NCBI GenBank assembly: GCA_043777315.1
Contig: JAYVPW010000039.1
Location: 1-64,000, forward strand
From: CAIURC01 sp043777315
GTDB lineage: Bacteria; Verrucomicrobiota; Verrucomicrobiia; Chthoniobacterales; Chthoniobacteraceae
DNA length: 64,000 nucleotides
Direction of reading: 5' to 3'
The position numbers were made by a program, and so were the translations under genes. Under the pieces are notes generated by a model. That model did no database searches. It had not been told where the DNA came from and was given only the letters and a program-made list of their open reading frames with translations. The first letter of the stretch is position 1. Every line of letters starts with the position of its first letter. Of this stretch, positions 41,195-49,578 are shown piece by piece.

Positions 41195-42298
41195 CTAGAC
41201 AAACGTCTCCGCGACCGTGTCGGCCATCAGCTTGCCGCGGCGGCTCAGGACAAGGTGATCGCCTTTCGCATCGAGAAATCCGTCGCGCTCGAACTGCGCG
41301 ACGTCCGCCGTCCACGGAGCGACTGATTCGCGCGAAACTCCGCGATTCGTGCGCAATCCGAACGCGATGCGCTCGCTGCGGCGGGTCGCCTCGGAAAGGG
41401 CTTCGGTAAAGGATTCCGCGGGTTCACCGCGTTCGATCCGGTCGCAGTATGCAGACGTGTCCGCCACGTTTTGCCAGCGCCGCGCGCCGACGGTGGAGAA
41501 GGCGCTCGGACCGAGGCCGAGGTAATCCGCGCCGAGCCAATACGCCAGATTGTGCAGGCAATCGCGGCCGGGCTGCGCGTAATTTGAGATCTCGTATTGC
41601 TCGAATCCGGCGGCGCCGAGCGTGTCCATCGTCGCCTCGAAAAGATCGGCGTCCCACGCCTCGTCCTGCGTCAATTCGCCGCGGGTGAAGCGCGCGAAAT
41701 AGGCCGTGTCTTCCTCGAACGTGAGGCAATACGCCGAGATGTGCTCGGGCTTCAATGCGATCGTTTTTTCCAAGCTCGCCTGCCACTGCGCGCGCGTCTG
41801 CGTCGGCACCGCGAACATCAAATCGAGGTTCACATTCTCGAATCCCGCCTCGCGCAAAATCTCGTAACTCCGCTCCGCCTGCGCGCCGCTGTGGACGCGC
41901 CCGAGCTGCTTCAGCAGACCTTCGTCCCACGACTGCACACCCATGCTGATGCGGTTCACCCCGAGCCCGCGGAGCAGCGCCGCTTTCTCCAGCGAGACGG
42001 TCGCGGGATTCATCTCGAGCGTCCATTCCCGCAGCTCGGAAAGGTCGAGCCGCGCGCGCAAACCGCTCAATAAATAGTCGAGCTGCGGCGTGCTCAACGC
42101 GCTCGGCGTGCCGCCGCCGAAGAAGATCGTCTCCGGTTGCACCGCCCGCTCGAGCAAGCGCGCATCGAGCTCCGCGAGCACCGAGTCGAGAAAACGCTGC
42201 GTCTTATTCCGGTCGCTCGCCTCTTTATAAAAGCTGCAGTACGGGCAGACCTTCGGGCAGAACGGGATGTGGACGTAGAGGTGGCGGATGGGGTCCAT
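41195..42298 (-). CDS. hemW: HemW-type radical SAM heme chaperone
   Basis: 367 residues. The radical SAM cluster site is CPKVCPYCSF (CxxxCxxC) near residue 14, after LYVHIPFCPK; FFGGGTPSAL, EMNPATVSLEKAALLRGLGV, ISMGVQSWDEGLLKQLGRVH and NVNLDLMFAVPTQTRAQW are family hallmarks, and the HemN C-terminal domain follows. Formerly called oxygen-independent coproporphyrinogen oxidase-like. It lacks the fourth conserved Cys of HemN, so HemW is preferred. Its start is four bases upstream of the DUF4160 stop. Confidence 0.92.
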   Translation of the reverse strand: MDPIRHLYVHIPFCPKVCPYCSFYKEASDRNKTQRFLDSVLAELDARLLERAVQPETIFFGGGTPSALSTPQLDYLLSGLRARLDLSELREWTLEMNPATVSLEKAALLRGLGVNRISMGVQSWDEGLLKQLGRVHSGAQAERSYEILREAGFENVNLDLMFAVPTQTRAQWQASLEKTIALKPEHISAYCLTFEEDTAYFARFTRGELTQDEAWDADLFEATMDTLGAAGFEQYEISNYAQPGRDCLHNLAYWLGADYLGLGPSAFSTVGARRWQNVADTSAYCDRIERGEPAESFTEALSEATRRSERIAFGLRTNRGVSRESVAPWTADVAQFERDGFLDAKGDHLVLSRRGKLMADTVAETFV

Positions 42299-42301
42299 CG
42301 G

Positions 42302-42562
42302 TCAGCGCAGCGGTTCGATGCGGAGCGTCGCGCGACCTTCGCGCAGACGATCCCAGTTTTCCTGGAGTTCTTCCTGATGGAGGGCCGCCCAGCCTTGCAC
42401 CAGTCGAGGTTGCCGGTTCGGCAGCGATCCAGCGGCCACCTCAAAATCAGCGATCAAAACTTGGGCCTCCTCGCCAGCGTATTCGGCGTGGAAATGCGGC
42501 GGCCGATGATCCTGCGGGTAGCAATAAATGACGATGCCGCGGAAGCGGCAGACCTCAGGCAT
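42302..42562 (-). CDS. DUF4160 protein (putative toxin-like partner)
   Basis: 86 residues: MPEVCRFRGIVIYCYPQDHR then PPHFHAEYAGEEAQVLI is the DUF4160 signature (the HFHAEY block). It overlaps the upstream DUF2442 gene by 8 bases. Such pairs are predicted toxin-antitoxin modules. The start ATG 42562 was chosen because it begins the conserved domain. Confidence 0.88.
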   Translation of the reverse strand: MPEVCRFRGIVIYCYPQDHRPPHFHAEYAGEEAQVLIADFEVAAGSLPNRQPRLVQGWAALHQEELQENWDRLREGRATLRIEPLR

Positions 42563-42854
42563 TGGCCAGCCTTGCCCGCAGCTTCGGAAAAATGTCCTCG
42601 GGTTGAAGCCCGGTGATCTCGAGATAGATCGCGTCCCGGCAGAACTCGATGTCGTCGTTCCAAGCCAGCGACCCGTGATTGCTGATGTGAACTTTCCCGA
42701 AGAACGCGGAGTCGTTCCACGGTAGAAAAACCTCTTTTCCGACGCAGTCGGCAAAGTCCACGACGCCTTCGATGCCGTCCGCGAACTGCACCCAAACGCG
42801 ATATTGTTCGAGCGCCTTGCAATCGGTGAGCGTGATCTTTTTTTCCTGCTCCAT
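42555..42854 (-). CDS. DUF2442 protein (putative antitoxin-like partner)
   Basis: 99 residues: RVWVQFADGIEGVVDFADCV, KVHISNHGSLAWNDDIEFCR and DAIYLEITG form the DUF2442 fold. It is upstream of and overlapping DUF4160, forming a two-gene unit followed closely by hemW on the same strand. Confidence 0.88.
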   Translation of the reverse strand: MEQEKKITLTDCKALEQYRVWVQFADGIEGVVDFADCVGKEVFLPWNDSAFFGKVHISNHGSLAWNDDIEFCRDAIYLEITGLQPEDIFPKLRARLANA

Positions 42855-42902
42855 GAAGCAATGCTAGGTGCGTCGAAGGCAGAATCAACCCGACGGCATT
42901 CC

Positions 42903-44498
42903 TCAATGCCCGCTCGTCGCTTTCTCCGAGCCGAGGCCGGTTTCGGAGCGGACGGCGAGCTCGATGAACTTTTTCTCGGCCTCGGGATCCTTCGTGCAGA
43001 GCGTGCCGATGATCGCGGCGAGGAAGCCGATCGGGATGCTGACGATGCCCGGATTCGCGAGCGGAAAGGGCGCGGTCTCGGCGGTGTAGAGGCCGTTTTT
43101 ACTGAGCAAAATCAGGACGATCGAGGAGACGAGGCCGATGCTGAGGCCCGCGCACGCGCCGACGGTGTTGAAGCGCTTCCAAAAAATGGAGAGCAGGATG
43201 ACGGGGAAATTCGCGGACGCGGCGACGGCAAAGGCGAGGCCGACGAGCATTGCGGCGTTCACGCTCGAGCCGAGCTTGATCGCCAGCGCGATGCTCGCCG
43301 CGCCGACGAAAAACGCGGTGATGCGCGCGACGCGCACCTCTTCGCCATGCCGGGGTTCTTTGCCGTGATGGATCACGTTCGTAAAAAAATCATGCGCGAA
43401 ACTCGTGCTCGCGCTCATCGTCAAGCCGGCGACGACCGCGAGAATCGTGGCGAAGGCCACCGCGCTGATGAAGGCGAAGAACATCTCGCCGCCGAGCACT
43501 TTCGCGAGGATCGGCGCGACCATGTTGCCGTTGGGGAGCCCTTTCACATCGAGCGGGATGTCGCTCATTTTCAGCAGGGTCGCTGCGCCGAATCCGAAGA
43601 ACGTCGTGAGCACGTAAAAGACGCCGATGATCCCCGTCGCCCAGACGACTGAATGCCGCGCGGTCTTCGCATCGGGCACGGTGTAAAAACGCACGAGAAT
43701 GTGCGGCAGGCCCGCCGTCCCGAGCACGAGCCCGAGCGCGAGGGAGATGAAGTCCCATGCGCCGTACGGGTTCTTCACCGTCGTGCCGTAGGCCATGCCG
43801 GGATTGAGCAGATTGACCGGCGCTTTTGTCCCGGCGTAGTCCGCGACGGAGACGGCGTCGAAAAACTGGCTGAGGCTGTAGCCGTGTTTGCTCAGCACCA
43901 TCACGCTCAACGCAAACGCGCCACACATCAGCAGTATGGCTTTGATGATTTGCACCCAAGTCGTCGCCAGCATTCCGCCGAAGACCACGTAAACCAGCAT
44001 CAGCACGCCGACGCCGATCACCGCCGGCGCGAAGGGCACGCCGATCAATTGCTCGATGATCCCGCCCGCGCCGACCATCTGCGCGATCATGTAAAAAATG
44101 GAAACCGTCAGCGTGCTCAGCGACGCCAGCGCGCGCACCGGGCGCGGACTGAGCCGATACGCGAGCAGGTCGGCCATCGTGTATTTACCGGCATTGCGCA
44201 GCGGCTCGGCGACGAGAAAGAGCACCGTGAGGTACGCGACGAGGAAGCCGACGGAATACATGAATCCGTCGTAGCCTTTCAGGCAGATGATCCCCGAGAT
44301 GCCGAGAAAGCTCGCGGCGCTCATGTAATCGCCCGCGACGGCGAGGCCATTCTGCCAGCCTTTGATGCTGCGGCCTGCGGCAAAATAGGCGGTCGAACCG
44401 GTCGCCTTGCGCGCGCTGAAATAGGTGATGACGAGCGTCAGCGCGACGAACGCGAGGAACATCCCGAGCGCGGGAGTGAATTGGAAAGCGGCGAGCAT
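42903..44498 (-). CDS. Sodium:solute symporter, acetate/cation (ActP-like)
   Basis: 531 residues with about thirteen membrane helices. Features: AAGRSIKGWQNGLAVAGDYM, SAASFLGISGIICLKGYDGF, GKYTMADLLAYRLSPRPVRA, QMVGAGGIIEQL and the Na-binding-like segments of the SSS family, all as in acetate permeases. Directly preceded by a DUF485 partner gene, the yjcH-actP arrangement. Substrate is likely a short carboxylate; acetate is inferred. Confidence 0.9.
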   Translation of the reverse strand: MLAAFQFTPALGMFLAFVALTLVITYFSARKATGSTAYFAAGRSIKGWQNGLAVAGDYMSAASFLGISGIICLKGYDGFMYSVGFLVAYLTVLFLVAEPLRNAGKYTMADLLAYRLSPRPVRALASLSTLTVSIFYMIAQMVGAGGIIEQLIGVPFAPAVIGVGVLMLVYVVFGGMLATTWVQIIKAILLMCGAFALSVMVLSKHGYSLSQFFDAVSVADYAGTKAPVNLLNPGMAYGTTVKNPYGAWDFISLALGLVLGTAGLPHILVRFYTVPDAKTARHSVVWATGIIGVFYVLTTFFGFGAATLLKMSDIPLDVKGLPNGNMVAPILAKVLGGEMFFAFISAVAFATILAVVAGLTMSASTSFAHDFFTNVIHHGKEPRHGEEVRVARITAFFVGAASIALAIKLGSSVNAAMLVGLAFAVAASANFPVILLSIFWKRFNTVGACAGLSIGLVSSIVLILLSKNGLYTAETAPFPLANPGIVSIPIGFLAAIIGTLCTKDPEAEKKFIELAVRSETGLGSEKATSGH

Positions 44499-44502
44499 CG
44501 GG

Positions 44503-44922
44503 TTAGCGGGGTGGGTATTTCGCGAGGAGCGCGGCGTTCATCACGTCCCAGCGCCGCGCCGCGCGGACGTAGAGTGCGCAGAGGATCCAGGTCATCAGGA
44601 ATTGCGAGAGCGCGAAGAGATACGCAACGTTCACCTTGCCGAGCACGGGCGTCTTCATCATCTCCGGGCAAAACCCGACCAGCACCGGCAGCGTCATATA
44701 ATAGACGAAGAAAAAAACCGTCCCCGGGATGATGAAGCGCCGCTTGGCGGCCTTCAGTTCCGCAAACGCCGGGTCGTTCGCCACCGCCGCCCAATCGTAG
44801 CGATCCCCATCTTCGCCCGCGGTTTTTTCATGCTCCGGTTTTGGAAGATCGCGGCCGAGCGGCGCGACATCCGTTGGCCCTCCACTGATCGGCGTCATGT
44901 CGCCGGAGTTTGGGGAAGTCAT
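44503..44922 (-). CDS. DUF485 membrane protein (YjcH-like)
   Basis: 139 residues. The DUF485 domain (FAELKAAKRRFIIPGTVFFF through VYYMTLPVLVGF and GKVNVAYLFALSQFLMTWIL) has two membrane segments. It lies 4 bases upstream of the ActP-like symporter. The N-terminal segment is polar and extended (EHEKTAGEDGDRYDW). The start ATG 44922 is preferred over upstream in-frame sequence. Confidence 0.88.
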   Translation of the reverse strand: MTSPNSGDMTPISGGPTDVAPLGRDLPKPEHEKTAGEDGDRYDWAAVANDPAFAELKAAKRRFIIPGTVFFFVYYMTLPVLVGFCPEMMKTPVLGKVNVAYLFALSQFLMTWILCALYVRAARRWDVMNAALLAKYPPR

Positions 44923-45089
44923 GGGCGCGGACGCTAGGCAACACGGCTCGCGGCGTCGAGCGGAGACTGGCAGGCGGGATTGACGTTGAGCCGCAGACCA
45001 TGCGCGTCGCCAACCCAGCAATCGCCATCACCAATCACGCACCCTGCCCCTCTCAGGGGATGTCTTGAAACTCCTCGAATCCCGATTTT

Positions 45090-45151
45090 GACCGCGGATC
45101 CCGCGGATCGACGCGGATTTTTCGGAGGTCAAATCCGCGCCATCCGCGGTC
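45090..45151. repeat. GACCGCGGAT inverted repeat
   Basis: GACCGCGGATCCCGCGGATC faces AAATCCGCGCCATCCGCGGTC around TTTTTCGGAGG. It lies in the gap between the DUF485 gene and mutL (44923-45312), which contains this element, an (AG)n run near 45200 and the next inverted repeat and no gene. Confidence 0.75.
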
Positions 45152-45215
45152 GTTTCCGACTTTCGATACTCCCTCTCAGCGGATGTCCCGGAAGCGAGAG
45201 AGAGAGAGAGATTTG

Positions 45216-45287
45216 GTCCGCGAAACAACGCGAAACAACGCGAAAAGGAGCCCGTCCTTTCGCGTTGTTTCGCGTCTTTTCGCGGAC
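45216..45287. repeat. GTCCGCGAAAC inverted repeat with CGAAACAACG direct repeats
   Basis: GTCCGCGAAACAACGCGAAA and a second CAACGCGAAA face TTTCGCGTTGTTTCGCGTCT then TTTCGCGGAC; the arms pair over most of their length. It is immediately downstream of mutL on the opposite strand and could act as a transcript end; there is no clear U-tract. Confidence 0.75.
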
Positions 45288-45312
45288 TAATTCCGGCCTT
45301 CCAGCCGGACGC

Positions 45313-47154
45313 TCATGCCTTCCGGCCGAACTTTTTCTCCAGCTCCAGGTAGCTCATCTGGATCATCGTTGGGCGGCCGTGCGGGCAGCAGTACGGCAGC
45401 TCGCAGGCGAGCAAATCCTGGATCAAGCGGACCAGCTCCGGCTCGCGCAGATAGTCGTTCGCTTTCACCGCGTGGCGGCAGACGGTCTTCGCGATCATGT
45501 CTTCGCCGAGGCGCAATTTGGAGGTCTGCGTGCTCGTCTCGCGGAGGTCGTCGATGATGTCGCGGATGAGCTGCGACGGGTCGCTGGAGCGCAGGAACGT
45601 CGGGAGGGTGTCCACCTTAAAAGTGGCGGTGCCAAAGGGTTCCAGGCCGATGCCCGCGCGTTCGAGCACATCAAGATGGCGCGTGAGCCAGTCGGCATCG
45701 CGCGGGGTGACTTGCAGCGTCAGCGGCATAAGAAGGCGCTGCGCGGGGACACCCTGCTGCTCCATCCGCCGGCGCATTTCCTCGAATAAAATCCGCTCAT
45801 GTGCGGCGTGCTGATCCACGAGCACGAGACCGCTCGCGTTCTCCATCAGCACGTAAAGTTTGCCGAGCACGCCGAGGATTTTGAAGGAGTTGAGGGTTGA
45901 GGGTTGAGGGTTGAGAGCCGGTGAAACTGACGCCGCCGGCGGCTCATGGGAGGTCGGCTCGTTGGACGTTGGACGTTGAACGTTGAACGTTGAAAGTTCA
46001 GCCCCGCGCAGCGGCCCCGGCGCCAGTGGCAGCGCCGCCCAATCATGCCGCAGCGCCACCTGCTCCCGCTCGGGAATGAGCGCGGCCGTTTCTGCCGGCG
46101 GCTCCGGCACTGCCCGGACCGGCGGGAGCGGCGCGGATTGAAAAGTCTGAGCCCACTCGGCGCGGTCGCTTTCGAGCGTCCGCCGGATCGCTTCGACGAC
46201 GGCTTCCCGGACGTGCGCGGCGTCGCGGAAGCGGACTTCGCGCTTCGCCGGATGGACGTTCACATCGACCGCAGCGGGATCCATTTCGATGAAGAGAAAC
46301 GTCACGGGATGCTGACCTTTCATCAGCGCGGTGTGATAGCCCTCGCGCATCGCGAAGCTGATCGTGCTGTTTTCGACCGCGCGCCCGTTCAGAAAAACGA
46401 GCTGCTGCTGGCGCGAGGAACGGCTCACTCCCGCGCGGCCGATGTAGCCGCGAACGCTGATCCCATCAGCCTCCAGCGGCGGCACTTCGATCATTTCCGC
46501 GGCGAGCGCGTTGCCGCAAAGATCGCGGATGCGGTCGATCAGCCGCGGGGTCGGCGGGAGCTGATAGACCACGCGCTCTTCATTTAAAAAAGTGAACCCC
46601 ACGCCCGGATGGCCGATCGCCTGGAGGTGAAGCTGATGCTCGACGTGGCTCGTTTCCGTGTTCTCGGTCCGCAGAAATTTGCGGCGCGCGGGCAGATTGT
46701 AAAAAAGCGAACGCACTTCGATCTGCGTGCCGGGCGCGTCGCCGCCGTCCCGGACGCTCTCGATTTTCCCCGCGGCGATGACGATCTCCGTGCCCGCGAG
46801 CGCATCGCGTTCGCGCGTGGCGAGACGAAATCGCGAGACGCTGGCGATGCTCGGCAGCGCTTCACCGCGGAAGCCGAGCGTCGTGATCGCCGCGAGATCG
46901 TGGCCCGTGCGGATCTTGGAAGTGGCGTGTCGCTCGAGACAAAGCAGCGCGTCGTCGCGGTCCATGCCGATGCCGTTGTCGATCACGCGGATGTAGGAAA
47001 TCCCGCCGCGCCGGATCAGCACTTCGATGCGCGTCGCCTCGGCGTCGATGGAGTTTTCGACGAGCTCTTTGATCACCGATGCCGGCCGCTCCACGACCTC
47101 GCCGGCGGCCACCTGGCTGGCGACTTCTTCGGAGAGGAGAGCGATGCGGGACAT
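45313..47154 (-). CDS. mutL: DNA mismatch repair protein MutL
   Basis: 613 residues. The N-terminal GHL ATPase is complete: SRIALLSEEVASQVAAGEVV, SIDAEATRIEVLIRRGG, IDNGIGMDRDDALLCLERHA TSKI, FRGEALPSIASV, QIEVRSLFYNLPARRKFL. A long variable linker carries an unusual sequence (STFNVQRPTSNEPTS and LNPQPSTLNS) encoded by two 7-bp repeat arrays. The C-terminal dimerisation domain follows (LVLVDQHAAHERILFEEMRR, CRHAVKAN, CPHGRP). CPHGRPT and DQHAAHERI suggest the endonuclease-type C-terminus. The start ATG 47154 begins at the conserved N-terminus; no mutS is in the window. Confidence 0.95.
   Translation of the reverse strand: MSRIALLSEEVASQVAAGEVVERPASVIKELVENSIDAEATRIEVLIRRGGISYIRVIDNGIGMDRDDALLCLERHATSKIRTGHDLAAITTLGFRGEALPSIASVSRFRLATRERDALAGTEIVIAAGKIESVRDGGDAPGTQIEVRSLFYNLPARRKFLRTENTETSHVEHQLHLQAIGHPGVGFTFLNEERVVYQLPPTPRLIDRIRDLCGNALAAEMIEVPPLEADGISVRGYIGRAGVSRSSRQQQLVFLNGRAVENSTISFAMREGYHTALMKGQHPVTFLFIEMDPAAVDVNVHPAKREVRFRDAAHVREAVVEAIRRTLESDRAEWAQTFQSAPLPPVRAVPEPPAETAALIPEREQVALRHDWAALPLAPGPLRGAELSTFNVQRPTSNEPTSHEPPAASVSPALNPQPSTLNSFKILGVLGKLYVLMENASGLVLVDQHAAHERILFEEMRRRMEQQGVPAQRLLMPLTLQVTPRDADWLTRHLDVLERAGIGLEPFGTATFKVDTLPTFLRSSDPSQLIRDIIDDLRETSTQTSKLRLGEDMIAKTVCRHAVKANDYLREPELVRLIQDLLACELPYCCPHGRPTMIQMSYLELEKKFGRKA
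45887..45914. repeat. 7-bp array (GGGTTGA) inside the mutL linker
   Basis: GAGTTGA then three exact GGGTTGA units, in frame within mutL (encoding LNPQPSTLNS). The same CCCTCAAC-type unit is seen in intergenic DNA near 33715, 33796, 49318 and 49515. Confidence 0.9.
45961..45995. repeat. 7-bp array (GTTGAAC-type) inside the mutL linker
   Basis: Five heptamers: GTTGGAC, GTTGGAC, GTTGAAC, GTTGAAC, GTTGAAA, in frame within mutL (encoding STFNVQRPTSNE on the minus strand). Related to the intergenic TTCGACG arrays. Confidence 0.9.
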
Positions 47155-47167
47155 TTGGCAGAAAACA

Positions 47168-47326
47168 TCGAACGTCGAACGTCGAACGTCGAACGTCGAA
47201 GTTCGGAATTCGCAGGCACCGCGCTTTGCCGTGCGGTCTTCGCTCCCACTTCGACGTTCAGCGTTCAGCGTTCGACGTTCGACGTTCGACGTTCGACGTT
47301 CGACGTTCGACGTTCGACGTTCGACG
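47168..47326. repeat. Inverted pair of 7-bp arrays between mutL and the IscA-like gene
   Basis: Left array (TCGAACG)4 at 47168-47195, right array of 11 units at 47250-47326 (TTCGACG, two TTCAGCG, then eight exact TTCGACG). The arrays are inverted relative to each other with a 48-54 base spacer. The region is the shared 5' side of the divergent genes mutL and iscA-like, and contains no coding sequence. Confidence 0.92.
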
Positions 47327-47382
47327 TTTTCCGCTCCTTCCCCACTCGACAGCCGCCGCTCCCCGCCTACCTTCCCAGCCGC

Positions 47383-47745
47383 ATGATCACTCTCACCGAT
47401 GCCGCCGTGAAACAGCTCCAGACGCTCGTCGCCGAGCAGGAGGATGCCTCGAAAGGACTGCGCATTTTCGTCGAAAGCGGCGGCTGCGCGGGGATGCAAT
47501 ACGGCATGTCGCTCGACCACGCGAAGGACGGCGACGAGCTCGCCGAGCGCGGCGGCGTGAAGGTGATCATCGACCCCGAGAGTGCGACTTTTCTCACCGG
47601 TGCGACCATTGATTATGCGGACGATCTCGCGGGCTCCGGCTTCCGGATCAACAACCCGAACGCAGTGAGAAGCTGCGGCTGCGGCACGTCATTCGAGGCG
47701 GGCGGAAGTGAGGAACCCTCGCCCGCAGAAGGCGCGCAACATTAA
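47383..47745 (+). CDS. Iron-sulphur cluster assembly A-type carrier (IscA/ErpA/HesB)
   Basis: 120 residues: MITLTDAAVKQLQTLVAEQE, the first Cys in ESGGCAGMQYGMSLD and the C-terminal CGCG pair in RSCGCGTSFEA, the three cysteines that bind iron or an Fe-S cluster. It carries clusters from scaffolds to apo-proteins. The start ATG 47383 lies just after the 7-bp array; a longer upstream frame is a shadow of mutL. Confidence 0.94.
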   Translation: MITLTDAAVKQLQTLVAEQEDASKGLRIFVESGGCAGMQYGMSLDHAKDGDELAERGGVKVIIDPESATFLTGATIDYADDLAGSGFRINNPNAVRSCGCGTSFEAGGSEEPSPAEGAQH

Positions 47746-47784
47746 CCCAAAAAAGCGGGAGCCGAGGCGTCCCGCGGGCTGACG

Positions 47785-49308
47785 ATGGCGAAAAGTTCTT
47801 TCGGCTACGATGACGACGAGGTGCAGCCGCGGGGGAAGGACAATCTCTTCCTCTGGACGGTTTTCATCCTGCTGCTGATCGGCCTCGCGTTCGCCTGCTG
47901 GCTCGGCAGTTTTTACATTTTCGGGCACCCAGAGAATCCGCGGGCGTATCGGATTTTGAAAAAGCTGCACAAGCTCGAGGCGCCCCACCGGTTTGAGGTC
48001 ACGGCGGCGCCGCGCGGCGATTTCCTCGGCCCGCTCAAACTTTACGAGCGCTACGCCAGCCTCAGCCGGCTCCAGCTCGAGCAGGAAAATGGCGCCCTGC
48101 TGCGGAACTACATCAACAACTACCGGGACGTGAAGGCACTCATCCCCTACATCCGCGGACGCTTCAATATTCTCGATTCCTACGAGCTTGGGGAAAGTGA
48201 CTTTTTCGGTTCCGGCGTCGTGGCGATCGCGCAGTCGGCGGACTTTCCGAAAGTGCTCATCGAGCATGTTTACACCGCCGCGCCGGAGAACGTGCCGATG
48301 CTGCGAAACATGCTCCAAACCGGACTCGACATGAGCATCGAGCGCACGCTCGACCTCTCCGCCGTGATCCACGTCGAGCGCATCCCGGACGGGCGGCTGA
48401 TGTTCACGGTCGTGCCGCTGCTTTACGGCACCTACGCGCTCAAACAGGGCGAAGGAACCTTCGGCCTCGAGCCGCCGGAAGACCTCAATCCCGCGGGCGG
48501 AATGCCAGTGACGAAAGCGAAAGAGCTCCAGGATGGGCTGAAGAAATACGCTGAATTCCGGCGCCTGCATCCGCTCCCGAATAGCGAAACCGCCTCGACG
48601 TCGGCACCTCCGCCGAAGACCGGGGAACTCGTCCGGGTCGACGCGATTCCCGACGGCGTAAAAGCCCCCCCCACCGGCGCGCTCCCGGAGATGCCAGTCG
48701 CAACCCCGGCCCCGCTCGTGGCCAAAGCGACGCCGAAAAGCGCGGCGAAACCACCCCTGCTCGCGATGGCTTCGACCCCGCGCCCGCGCCCTCCACCAGC
48801 GCCGCTCCCGCCAGTGCGATCGACCCCGATTCCGATGGCCGCGACGCCGATTCCCATCGCCACGCCGCTGCCGAGATTGTCGCCGCAGGGCGTCCCGCTC
48901 ACGCCTTTCGTCGCGGCAAATCCGGCTCCCGGCCTGCCGGGCGCCGACAGCGGAAAGTGGCGCACTTATGCGGCCGGAAAGATGCCGCCCGGCCGCAGCG
49001 TGACCGCGCTGGACGCGGCGGCGCTCGCCGGTCGCGGCGACCTCGGCGAACGCGTTTATCTACGCGGCCAATTCGTCGTCACCGCGTCGGGAGAGAGCAC
49101 CGCGATTCTGCGCCCGCAGTCCGACGCCGACCCGTCGCAACCCGCACCATCGCCGACGCGAATCATCGTCGAATATCCCGCGGGCACCGTCCCGCCCGCC
49201 GACGGCAGCACCTTTGCCCGCGAGGCTTCGCGGCCCTTTGAAGTCCGCGATGTGCGCCGCGGCAAAGACGGGCAGATCAATATTTATGTCCGCGAAATCA
49301 CGCAGTGA
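47785..49308 (+). CDS. Conserved membrane protein with proline-rich segment, function unknown
   Basis: 507 residues. One membrane segment near the N-terminus (FLWTVFILLLIGLAFACWLG) then an alpha/beta soluble region with YASLSRLQLEQENGALLRNY and DLSAVIHVERIPDGRLMFTV. A long linker (about 290-390) is rich in Pro/Ala (PRPRPPPAPLPPVRSTPIPM), and the C-terminal part ends GKDGQINIYVREITQ. The architecture suggests a periplasm-spanning protein. No family recognised with confidence. Confidence 0.6.
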   Translation: MAKSSFGYDDDEVQPRGKDNLFLWTVFILLLIGLAFACWLGSFYIFGHPENPRAYRILKKLHKLEAPHRFEVTAAPRGDFLGPLKLYERYASLSRLQLEQENGALLRNYINNYRDVKALIPYIRGRFNILDSYELGESDFFGSGVVAIAQSADFPKVLIEHVYTAAPENVPMLRNMLQTGLDMSIERTLDLSAVIHVERIPDGRLMFTVVPLLYGTYALKQGEGTFGLEPPEDLNPAGGMPVTKAKELQDGLKKYAEFRRLHPLPNSETASTSAPPPKTGELVRVDAIPDGVKAPPTGALPEMPVATPAPLVAKATPKSAAKPPLLAMASTPRPRPPPAPLPPVRSTPIPMAATPIPIATPLPRLSPQGVPLTPFVAANPAPGLPGADSGKWRTYAAGKMPPGRSVTALDAAALAGRGDLGERVYLRGQFVVTASGESTAILRPQSDADPSQPAPSPTRIIVEYPAGTVPPADGSTFAREASRPFEVRDVRRGKDGQINIYVREITQ

Positions 49309-49317
49309 TTTGGGGGA

Positions 49318-49530
49318 GGTTGAGGGTTGAGAGTTGAGGGTTGAGGGCCGCGGGTTCGACGGCGAGGCGGCCAAACGTCATCCTGAGCGAAGCCCGGCTT
49401 TGCGGGCGGAGTCGAAGGACCTCTAACTATTTCCCCCCATCGGCGCGCGGCATGGGGAAATAGTTAGAGGTCCTTCGACTCCGCTTCGCTGCGCTCAGGA
49501 TGACAAAAAAACTGGCCCTCAACCCTCAAC
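49318..49530. repeat. GTCATCCTGAGC palindrome (type B copy 2, 49377-49504) with flanking CCCTCAAC repeats
   Basis: The palindrome starts GTCATCCTGAGCGAAGC and ends CGCTGCGCTCAGGATGAC; the core is CCTCTAACTATTTCCCC as in the copy at 34895-35028. The stretch before it (GGTTGAGGGTTGAGAGTTGA) and after (CCTCAACCCTCAAC) are short 7-bp units inverted around the element. No gene lies between 49309 and 49578. Confidence 0.88.
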
Positions 49531-49578
49531 TTCCGCCCTTGCGCTTTCCCCCGCGCCGCCAAGAATCGCCTCCCTTTT

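Noticed and set aside
47168..47326. 7-bp arrays as a CRISPR
   Set aside because: Units are contiguous heptamers without unique spacers of regular size, and no cas genes are nearby.
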